From Sulfitobacter sp. (GTDB taxonomy: Bacteria; Pseudomonadota; Alphaproteobacteria; Rhodobacterales; Rhodobacteraceae): a stretch of 64,000 nt of DNA. The DNA lies in assembly GCA_029252045.1 (NCBI GenBank), contig JAQXCD010000022.1:1-64000 (forward strand), given 5' to 3'. Below are positions 21,351 to 30,237 of this stretch, in pieces; within the stretch, counting starts at the first letter, position 1, and the number at the start of each line of letters is the position of its first letter. The notes beneath the pieces were generated by a model, which ran no database searches, was not told the DNA's origin, and saw only the letters and a list, made by a program, of their open reading frames with translations. The position numbers were made by a program, and so were the translations under genes.

Positions 21351-22142
21351 ATGAAGCTGGATGATGCCTATGCCAACGCAGCCCATATCGAGGGCGCCGA
21401 GACCTATCCCCCCCGTTGGGAGGAAGAAGCGAGTGCGTTCCGGGAGAACCTTGGCGCACGGGCGCAGCAGGGGGTCAAATACGGCCCGAGCGCGCGGCAA
21501 ACCTTTGATTTTTTTCAGCCTGAGGGCGTGGCGCGTGGCACCATGATCTTTGTGCATGGCGGATATTGGAAGGCGTTTGATGCGTCGGTCTGGTCCCATT
21601 TGGCGGCGGGTGCGCTTGCGCGGGGCTGGGCCGTCGCGATGCCCAGCTATGATTTGTGCCCTGATGTGCGGATTGCGGATATTACCCGCCAGGTTGCGGC
21701 TGCGGTGACCAAAATTGCGGATCGCACGTTTGGTCCGCTGGCGTTGGCAGGTCATTCCGCGGGGGGGCATCTTGTTTGCCGCATGACAGACCCGCTGATT
21801 CTTCCTTCCGAGATTCGCGAGCGGATCAAACAGGTTGTGGCGATTTCGCCCGTTGGTGATCTGGCCCCGTTGATGGATACCACCATGAACGAAGTCCTGC
21901 GCATCGATGCCGCCGAGGCGCAGGCCGAAAGCCCCGTAAACATGGCGCCACCGCACGGGTTGGACCTGAGCATCTGGGTCGGCGCGGATGAGCGCCCTGT
22001 TTTTCTGGAGCAAGCCGAGAAGCTGGCCCGCACATGGGGCGCGCGTCGCGTGGTCGAAGAGGGCAAACATCACTTTGATATCATCGATGGCTTAACCGAT
22101 CCCGACGGCCTGATGATCAAGGCGCTTTTGGGGCTTAAGTAA
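21351..22142 (+). CDS. alpha/beta hydrolase (esterase/kynurenine formamidase-like)
   Basis: MIFVHGGYWKAFDASVWSHLA, LALAGHSAGGHLVCRM. Confidence 0.82.
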   Translation: MKLDDAYANAAHIEGAETYPPRWEEEASAFRENLGARAQQGVKYGPSARQTFDFFQPEGVARGTMIFVHGGYWKAFDASVWSHLAAGALARGWAVAMPSYDLCPDVRIADITRQVAAAVTKIADRTFGPLALAGHSAGGHLVCRMTDPLILPSEIRERIKQVVAISPVGDLAPLMDTTMNEVLRIDAAEAQAESPVNMAPPHGLDLSIWVGADERPVFLEQAEKLARTWGARRVVEEGKHHFDIIDGLTDPDGLMIKALLGLK

Positions 22143-22366
22143 TCGGATATTGCGTGCTGTCGCCCTCTGTTCGATCGTGGGGCGGAGAGGGGACACACGC
22201 TGTAAATACGAGTCAGGACATATGGGGTCTTTGTCCAATGAGTGGTGTTCGGTCTTTCCTTTAAGCTGAGCTTTTGCGAAACTTTCCGAATATTGAAAAG
22301 CCGGGGATATAAATCTCATTCACATTCCTTATATTGATGAAAAGACACAAAAAGGCGGAGATCCAC

Positions 22367-23444
22367 ATGGCTAATCTTGATGCGCAGGTACGCGAATCTC
22401 AGGCACAAGTTGCCGAAGCGCAGGGCAAAATTGCCGAGCTGACCAGCCGGATCGAGACGGCACGCGCAAAAAATCAACGCGGGGGAAGTGTCCGATATTG
22501 ATATCGAGAACGCCTCACTTGAGGATGTTCACGCGCACACCGAGGTAATGAACGCCAATATTGCAGAGCTGATTATGGGGCTGGATGATGTCACGGCCGG
22601 TTTCAGCCGCGACTTTGACGAAATGCGCTCCAAGACAGGCTGGGAGAGCATGATTGGCATCTTCTTCTCCGCCAAGGCAGACAGCATGCGTCAGGAACGG
22701 GTGCGCAGCGCCAGCATTGACGATAGGTTGCAGGACCTGATTGCGAAATCGGACACTATTGTGAAGCTGCTGGAAGGCCAACTGGCAGTTCTGGAAGAGC
22801 AGAAGACCAAGGTTGAGGGTAACCTGACCGAGACGCTTAGCGACCGCGAGGCGACCGTGGCCGAGCTTGAAAGCCTGCGCACAGATATCGGAAACATGGA
22901 CCCGGAGATCATCAAGCTGGAGAATGCCATCGCGTCCGAGATGGATGCGGCCAAGCGGACTGCGCTGGAAAGCCAGCCGGCGGCAGCGAACGCCCGCTAC
23001 AACGCCATGGTGCAGGACGAGCAGGTCAAACTGGCCAAGAGCCAGACGCTGGAGCGCTACATCGACAAGGGCAAAACCTGGGTGGACAGCTTGCAGAACC
23101 AAGCGGCCACGCAAATGGTGCTGATCAACAAGCTACAAACCGATACCAAGCAGCGTGTGGTGCTGTATGACGCGCTAACCAAATCGTTGAAAACCGCGCA
23201 ACAACAGGACGTAGCCCACCGCATCAACGAGATCGGTGTAAAGACGGACCAAGAGGCGCAATCCGCCATGGCTGGCATCGGTGCCGCCACCAACGCGCGG
23301 ATGGCCGAGATGATGGAAGCCCACGAGGATCACATGGTCTTTGCCCGCGACGTTCTGGAGCAAAAGGCGAAGGCCGACGAGCGGTTTGCGCGGCGGTTTG
23401 CCAAGATTATCGAGAAGCATGATAGCAATGCGTATGGGGAATGA
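22367..23444 (+). pseudogene. long coiled-coil protein, first gene of the AAA+ operon; apparent +1 frameshift in A6 tract
   Basis: MANLDAQVRESQAQVAEAQGKIAELTSRIETARAK continues as INAGEVSDIDIENASLEDVH.. in ORF 22488-23444 only if one A of 22468-22473 is removed. Confidence 0.75.
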
Positions 23445-23564
23445 GCCAGCGCAGCAGGTGCCTGATCCCGCGCCTGCTGTTAAGTCTCGGCGGTTGTTCA
23501 AGGTTGCAATGTTGACAGAAGCGGCAGTTGTACTTGGCCGCGATTTATCGGGTCTGGTCGTTAG

Positions 23565-24683
23565 ATGACGAACCCCAACGTCGATCACTACGACCTGAAG
23601 GACACCTTCGCCAGCCGCCGGTATTTTACCAAGTTCAGCGGCATAATGCAGCATATGCTGCGTGTGGCCGGCGTGATGGAGGCCGAGGGCCAGTTGAACC
23701 GTGACGAAGTCACGATCCTCACCCGTTACGCGGCCAGCCTCACCCACACTTTCCGCGCCCTGAGTTGGAAGTATCTGCTCGTAGGCCGCGAGACGGGCCG
23801 CTTTTTCGGGTCACTCACCATTGACGGGCATGACAGCGGGTTTCCCGTGGCCGAAGAGCTGATGAGCATGGCAAATGATGCGCATCAGGCGCACAGCCAC
23901 CTGTCTTCGATGCCGTCTGTGGATGCGCTGAAAGACAAGATGGTGTCGAGTATCCTCAGTGATCGCAGCATCCCTACAAAGCTCCAGTTTAGTCTCTCGC
24001 AAAGGCTCTATTACGAGGAATTGTTGAAGGGCGACATGTTCTGGGTGCGCAATGATGCGCAGGCCGAATGGTTGGGCGATGTCGGTAAACGCCGCAAATA
24101 CAGGCTGCATTGGGCGACCTATGACAGTCAGGTGAACCTGCCCGTGATCTACATGATGGAGGTCGAGGATTCGGGCCGCGAAGCGTTGCCCGTTGACGCG
24201 CGCCGCTGGCTGGAGGTGCAGTCGCATCTGAGCGCGCAGGCGCTGGGCGGGCTGAAACTGGTCACGATCGCACGCGGCTTTGATGAGGATTTTGCGGATC
24301 TGCATCCTTAACGCCTGCGCCGTTTCCACCTTGGGCCGATGTACAGCCATGCCTACACTCACCAAAACGGCCCTCTGCGCGATGTTCTGGCCGAGGCAAA
24401 AGCCCCCGAGGGCCAAGACTGGGCCATGGTCTGGACCGAGGAAGAGCTGCTGTCAGACCGTGTGATTGAAGAAAAAGAAGGCTGGTTTTCGACGGTCGAG
24501 CGGCAGATTTTTGCGCTGGACCCGATGGGCAATCAACTGCCCGATATGGGTGCCACGCGCACTGTCCGAAGCATCATTTTACCCCAGCGTCCCTATCAGG
24601 TGCTGGAAGAGCATAACCCGCCGGGTTTTATGGGGGTACGGAAGTTTGTTGTGAGCAGCGCGGGACGGGTGCTGCAATATTGA
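23565..24683 (+). pseudogene. conserved-looking unknown protein, split by in-frame TAA
   Basis: ORFs 23565-24311 and 24339-24683 share a frame; ..GFDEDFADLHP-[TAA]-RLRRFHLGPMYSHAYTHQNGPLRD..; no SD before ATG 24339. Confidence 0.65.
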
Positions 24684-24767
24684 GCGGCAGTGCGGATGAG
24701 CCTGCGGGATTGAGCATATATGGCCAAATAAGATAGAGGCCGGAGCGCATTTTAAGGAGAGATCGGG

Positions 24768-26702
24768 ATGAGCCAGACGTGAGACCAGATGGAGCTTCGC
24801 GAGGAAGATATCGCCAAACATATCGCTATTGCACAATCGTTGATCGAAGGGTTTGACCACGCGCCGCGCATTGGCAAGGTGTCTGATGCACCTGCGGAGG
24901 AGCGGTCCTCCGGTATCGGTACGCGGCGGCGGTTCCGCTCGACCACGCTTGGGTTGGTGACGCAGCGGCGGGTGGCATCGGGTGCCGTGCAATTGATTGC
25001 ACGCGTCGAGGCGGCGGATGGTGATGATGCGCTGATGTCACCGTTGCAGGCGACTGTGCTGCATGTGATCCGGCGCGCGCTGGCGATAGCCTTGGCCGTG
25101 GCCGAGAATTTTGCGGACCAGTCTGGTTTGGCGGATCTGAAACGTGCCAACCTTGAAGCGGCTTTGCTCCCCGCGCGTAAAGCCGAGTTTGGCGAGTTGC
25201 TGGCCGCTGATGCGTTGGTGACGCTCCATGTGTTCGGCAATGCCACGGCCTATCTGCTGTCCTCGCATCTGACCGAAGTGACGGTTGAGGTGGGTGACGT
25301 CGAGGAGGTGCTGACCGACATTGGCCAGACGGCGCTGCATGGCGCATTGTGGGAGCTGGATCAGGACATTGCCGCCCACGCCAGTGACGACCATCGGCTG
25401 GTGGCCACCGTTGCCGCCTTTGCCGAGGCATTGATGGAGAAGGTGGCCTTGAGGGCTACAACAGCCCCACGTCTGGAAGCCTTCAGCGCCGCCGCGTGGC
25501 ATGTGGAGGCGGATGATTTCACCGTGCGCGGGTTCAGCCCTGCGTCCAAGGCGAAGTCGACCAAGCTGACCATGACGTTAAAGAAACCCAACGAAGTGGT
25601 CGGAAACCACATCGCGAAATATCAGTCCATGAAGCTGGCGAAAATGCTGATGGCTTATGACTTTGAGCGTCGTCTGAACCCCTTTGCCGAAATGGGCGGG
25701 TTCATCTTTACCTTTATGGGTGACGGAGCACCGGGCACGGGCAAGACGACGCTGATCCAGATGATGGCGGGGTTGATCTCGGAATACTGCGGGCATGCGG
25801 GCTATCCCTTCCGCTATCAGAACCTGAGCACCGATAATATTGACAGTTATCAGGGCAAATCGGGCCAGAACGCCAAGGCGTTTATCAACAACATCATTGA
25901 TCCATCTGTGATCGGCTTTGGGACGATCGACGACATCGACCAGCTTGCAGGCAAACGCGGGGACCGTCAGTCCAGCGCGGGGCAACTGGAAATTACCGCC
26001 GTGTTGATGGAGAGTTTTGCGGGCGCCAATACCGTTGTGCGCGGGAACTGTACGTTCGGGATGTTCTCCAACTATCCCGAAAACGTCGATGATGCGCTGC
26101 GCCAGCGGGCTGGTGCGCGGTTTCTGGTGGACGGGCCGCAGACGCGGGAGGATTACGTTGATATCCTCTATCTGCTGATGGGCAAGAACCACTCGATCCC
26201 GCTGGGCGATCACGAAGTGTTCGAAGCGCAGGCGATCAAAAAGGCGGTTGCCGCCAGCTTTGAAGGCCACTCCCGCCCGCATGAGGCGGGGCTGATCACC
26301 GTCTATGACGCCGTGCAGGAGAAGATCGGCGCGCTGGATACAATCAACAAGTTAGGGACGTATCTGAAAGCGATTCAGGAGGCCGACCCGCGTTTCACCG
26401 GCCGTGCGATCAAGAACATCACCGATGCGGTCAAGGTCCGCGCGATGGATTTCGAACTGCCCGATGAATGGATGGAGCAGCCGGACCTGTTCCTGTTCAA
26501 ACCCTATGACGCCAAGAAAGCGATGATCGAGGATATGCGCCAGCCTATCACGGTGGAGATGGTGGTGCAGGAGATCAACCGCTATGCGGATTCAGAGTTC
26601 CGCTATGCGGATAAGTCGGATGAGGTGGCGATTGAGGGGATGGTGAGGGATATGGGGCGGAGCGTTGAGGCTAAGAAGCGGTATTTGGGAGGGGAGGAGT
26701 GA
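24768..26702 (+). CDS. AAA family ATPase; probable original start ATG 24768 followed by TGA at codon 5, downstream ATG 24789
   Basis: Walker A GDGAPGTGKTTLIQMM, Walker B-like FGTIDDIDQL, sensor-like GNCTFGMFSNYPENVDDALRQR; AAGGAGA SD lies before ATG 24768, not 24789. Confidence 0.85.
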
Positions 26703-27508
26703 AGAGTAAAATCAGAACATCGGGTGCAATATGGACGCGCGGCCCGTTTTGGTTCGGTGTTTTGCTTTCAATAATTGTTGTCGGCTTTGGATACTACAGT
26801 TTGATAAATTGGCCATTATGCGGTGAAATTGGACCATGCATGTCGAACTGGAATCAGCTGAGGTTTCGCTCAACGCCTAATGAGATTGGTGATATGCTAG
26901 CTGGCTTTGCAGGTGCACTTGCATTTATTTGGATCGTTGTGACTGTCTTGCTTCAAGCCGCAGAACTTAGAGAGCAAAGAGAGCAGTTTGAAAAGATGGC
27001 CGATGCTCAAGAAGATCAAGTGAAAATACTGGTAGAGCAGCGGAAGTTTTATGAGAGGGAAGAAAATTCTCGACGTGAAGCATCAGCACGCCTTCAAATC
27101 GATGTGCTTCTTCAAGGTATTTCCGATTTGATAGATTTAGAAGCGCGGTCATCTTCAATCATTAGCGAAGATGGGTGGCCGCAAGTCTTTGGTGACCGTG
27201 GTGCCGATACCGTGGATATTCACCTGTTTAAAAATAGAAATTCAGTGTGCTCATTCTTTTATCAACTTGATGGTGAAATAGTTAGACTTTCTCGGGCTAT
27301 CGAGCCGTATTTGATAATTCAGAGAAGATTAGAAGAAGTAGCTCAGCTTTTCGAAGTCTTTCCAGATGATCAGATTGCTAGACTAAGAAATATGGGGCTT
27401 TACGACTTGCAAACTGGCGTAAATTCGTTTGTCGAAGCAAATATCTGGGAACAGATTGCATCAGATCCGGCTAATCCAAACAATTTTATTAATGGAGGAA
27501 TAGCATGA
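26699..27508 (+). CDS. AT-rich membrane protein with coiled coil, AbiC-like architecture
   Basis: Two hydrophobic segments (FGVLLSIIVVGFGYYSL; DMLAGFAGALAFIWIVVTVLLQ) then AELREQREQFEKMADAQEDQVKILVEQ; GTGA and ATGA overlaps with neighbours; visibly AT-rich. Confidence 0.65.
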   Translation: MKSKIRTSGAIWTRGPFWFGVLLSIIVVGFGYYSLINWPLCGEIGPCMSNWNQLRFRSTPNEIGDMLAGFAGALAFIWIVVTVLLQAAELREQREQFEKMADAQEDQVKILVEQRKFYEREENSRREASARLQIDVLLQGISDLIDLEARSSSIISEDGWPQVFGDRGADTVDIHLFKNRNSVCSFFYQLDGEIVRLSRAIEPYLIIQRRLEEVAQLFEVFPDDQIARLRNMGLYDLQTGVNSFVEANIWEQIASDPANPNNFINGGIA

Positions 27509-28879
27509 ACCGCCTCATCCGCGCCGGCCTGATGTTCGGCAACCTCTTCCATGTCCATTCGCCGGCCTTGGTGGAACGCTATAACCGTGCGCTGCACCAT
27601 CTGACGGGCAAGCGCACCGCGCTCACCGATTTCTACATCGATCTCTCCGGCTACTCGCCCGAAGTGGGCGACGAGCTGGACGACCCCCTCTACCTCAACC
27701 ACAAAGGCGTGAACCGGCAGTTTATCTTGCTCAGTGTGGAGCAGCGCACGGCGCCGTTGCTGAGCGTGAAATTCTCGACCTCCAAGACCATCCTGCAAAA
27801 GTTCATCGCCGAAAACGAGGCGGCGCTGTTTGCGTTGACTGCCAAGGATGCGGTGGCGGGGGAGTTGGTGAACTCGGTCTATGATGTGTCCCAGCCGAAA
27901 CGTCTGTTCGACATCCGCCGTATCACAATCGACGCCGACACCACGGGCGGCACGGTCAAAGACGCCGCCAAGCTGGCCGAGATGGTCGACCGCTTCCGCG
28001 ATTCCGAGAGTGGCTGGTATGACGACGTGCTCATCGCCGAAATGATCGGCCTTGCGGGCAAGACGGGCGATGTGGTGCGCAATCCCGTCAAACTCAAGGT
28101 CATGAGTTTCGAGCAGCGCAATTTTTGGACGGCGCATTTTGGCGGCCTTTATGTGTTTCAGGACGTGGAGCACCCCGCCGTCATCGCGCCTGCGGGCAAG
28201 GACGGGCTGGACGATTTGCCGCTTAAACACGTTTACGACGCGACCCAACGCAACCAGATTGCGCATTTCTTCCAGCTGAACGGGTTGACCCAGACGATAC
28301 TGGAGGCGCGCGGCATCAAGTCCGCCGCCATTCTACGGCAGAAGATGGATTTCATCCTGATTGATGCGGTGGCTGGGCAGGAGGGTGTGGAGTTGACGGG
28401 CCTAACCCGCGCCGACCTGCGCCGCCTTGCGCGGCAGCACGCCGACCACCTGCCGCCCGAATTCCACACGCTGGGGCAATTGGTGAACTGGGCCGAGAAT
28501 GGCGGCGCTTTCCCCAACATCGACAGTGCCGATCCTGTCTATTTCTACACGTTGCGCGCGGCGGATACGTCTGACGCGCCACTGGTGAATATGCTGCTGG
28601 CCCAGCTGGCGCCCAAGGACATCCGCCAGCTGTTCATCTGCCACAAAGACCTGTTTTACACGACCTACGCTGGCTGGCCCGATGCCAAACGCGCCTATGT
28701 TACCGATTTTCTCGAACGCGAGTATCAGGTGGACAAGGCCGGCGTGCGTGACGCACATGTTTGGTCATGCGCCCGCAGTTCAGGTGCCACCCCTGCCGCG
28801 CAAAGGCAAAAAACCGCCCCCCGTTCCGGACCGCATCGCGGCTGTCGGGCCGTGGGGCGCCGTGACGTGGAGGAAATAG
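27505..28879 (+). pseudogene. large unknown protein (DUF6638-like, from memory), +1 frameshift near 28.75 kb
   Basis: MNRLIRAGLMFGNLFHVHSPALVERYN..FLEREYQVDKAGV then frame 2 HMFGHAPAVQVPPLPRKGKKPPPVPDRIAAVGPWGAVTWRK* ending 3 nt before the next ATG. Confidence 0.7.
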
Positions 28880-28882
28880 GAT

Positions 28883-29149
28883 ATGGCCGCACTTGCCCGC
28901 CTGATAGTTATAGGGTTCATCGTCCTGTCGGTGATCTATGTCTGCCTGTCGCTCTATTCCCGCGCTGTCCGCAAGGGCAAGCTGCGCCGCGAATGGCACG
29001 AGGGGCCGCAGGACCAGTCGCTGGACGCCTTTATGGATGAGGGGCTGGAGGACTATGACAAGTCGTTGCGCCGTAAATTGATCCTGTCGGTCTATGTTAT
29101 TCCGGTGATCCTTGTGTCAGTGGTTGTCTATCTTACAAATTTCGCCTGA
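28883..29149 (+). CDS. small membrane protein
   Basis: LARLIVIGFIVLSVIYVCLSLYSRAVRKGKLRREW and C-terminal LILSVYVIPVILVSVVVYLTNF. Confidence 0.65.
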   Translation: MAALARLIVIGFIVLSVIYVCLSLYSRAVRKGKLRREWHEGPQDQSLDAFMDEGLEDYDKSLRRKLILSVYVIPVILVSVVVYLTNFA

Positions 29150-29160
29150 GAGGGTTTTAC

Positions 29161-29793
29161 ATGCTGGGTCTTATCCGTTGGACATTCTGGATCACTGTTT
29201 GGGTGCTGATGGCTGCGGTGTTTCATTATACGCTGCCGCAAGTCGATATCGTCCGCATCACGGACACCTACGAGAAGCGGATTGATCCGGGCGAGAACAA
29301 GCTGTTCTGGGCGCAGGCGGACATCGGGACAGATGGCACTGTGGTCAACCGCGATGTGTTCTTCATCCAGACGCGCCGCGCCAAAGGTGACGTGATGGTA
29401 TACCGGAACGAGGATACCGGCTGGAGCTGGCCACCGTACTTCAAGTTCGACACGTCGAACCTGCAAGCCGAGGCCGGAGATCTTAAATCATCAGAAGCCG
29501 CGCCGCGCTATGCCGCGATCAAACATTACGGCTGGCGGAATGAATTCCTGACAATCTTCCCGAACGCGATTTCCATTCGTCCGGTCGAGGGTCCCGATGC
29601 GGCCAAAGGCATTCCTTGGGTCAATATCGTGATCCTCACTTTGTTCGCGGCTGTGGTCTACGGCATCTGGGTCCGTTGGCGCCGCTTTCGTATGGCTCGC
29701 CTTGATCCGACGTTAGAGGCGATAGAAGATGACTTCGCCGAAAAGTCGGATGCGGTCAGCCGCTGGTTCGGTACATGGCGCAAGAAAAAGTAG
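29161..29793 (+). CDS. DUF1523-family membrane protein
   Basis: LPQVDIVRITDTYEKRIDPGENKLFWAQADIGTDG..VNRDVFFIQT resembles DUF1523. Confidence 0.75.
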   Translation: MLGLIRWTFWITVWVLMAAVFHYTLPQVDIVRITDTYEKRIDPGENKLFWAQADIGTDGTVVNRDVFFIQTRRAKGDVMVYRNEDTGWSWPPYFKFDTSNLQAEAGDLKSSEAAPRYAAIKHYGWRNEFLTIFPNAISIRPVEGPDAAKGIPWVNIVILTLFAAVVYGIWVRWRRFRMARLDPTLEAIEDDFAEKSDAVSRWFGTWRKKK

Positions 29794-29844
29794 AGCGCGC
29801 GTTTTGAAAAACTCCGCGCCTGCTAGTAAGGCGAAGTCCAAGGT

Positions 29845-30225
29845 TCAGCCAGTCGGCTGAACCATCCGGCCCATGCGGCGGCCACCCAGAATATGCACAT
29901 GCAAATGCGGCACTTCCTGAACGCCGTGCTCCCCTGCATTGCTGATCATGCGAAACCCGTCACCGGCATCCAGTGTAACGCCTTCCATGCGGCAGACTTC
30001 ACCCACGGCACGCGTGAAATCAACAATCTCGGCGTCAGATGCTTCAGCGGCAAAGTGGTCATAGCTGACGTAAGGCCCCTTGGGGATCACCAAAACATGG
30101 GTTGGTGCCTGCGGATACAAGTCCCGAAAGGCCAGGGCATGCTCGGTCTCTAGAACGGTTGTATTTGGAATTTCGCCCCGCAGGATTTTCGCGAAAATAT
30201 TCTGGTCGTCATAGGTATACCCCAT
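29845..30225 (-). CDS. HIT (histidine triad) family protein
   Basis: IFAKILRGEIPNTTVLETEHALAFRDLYPQAPTHVLVIPK..HLHVHILGGR. Confidence 0.95.
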   Translation of the reverse strand: MGYTYDDQNIFAKILRGEIPNTTVLETEHALAFRDLYPQAPTHVLVIPKGPYVSYDHFAAEASDAEIVDFTRAVGEVCRMEGVTLDAGDGFRMISNAGEHGVQEVPHLHVHILGGRRMGRMVQPTG

Positions 30226-30237
30226 CAGGCAGGCTCC

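Noticed and set aside
19797-22073. 758-aa minus-strand ORF extending beyond gabD
   Set aside because: The 5' extension is antisense to a clear alpha/beta hydrolase gene; typical spurious open frame in GC-rich DNA.
22467-22476. Programmed -1 frameshift at A-AAA-AAT in the coiled-coil gene
   Set aside because: The heptamer is in the right phase for -1 slippage, but the downstream coding frame is +1, so -1 would not restore the protein.
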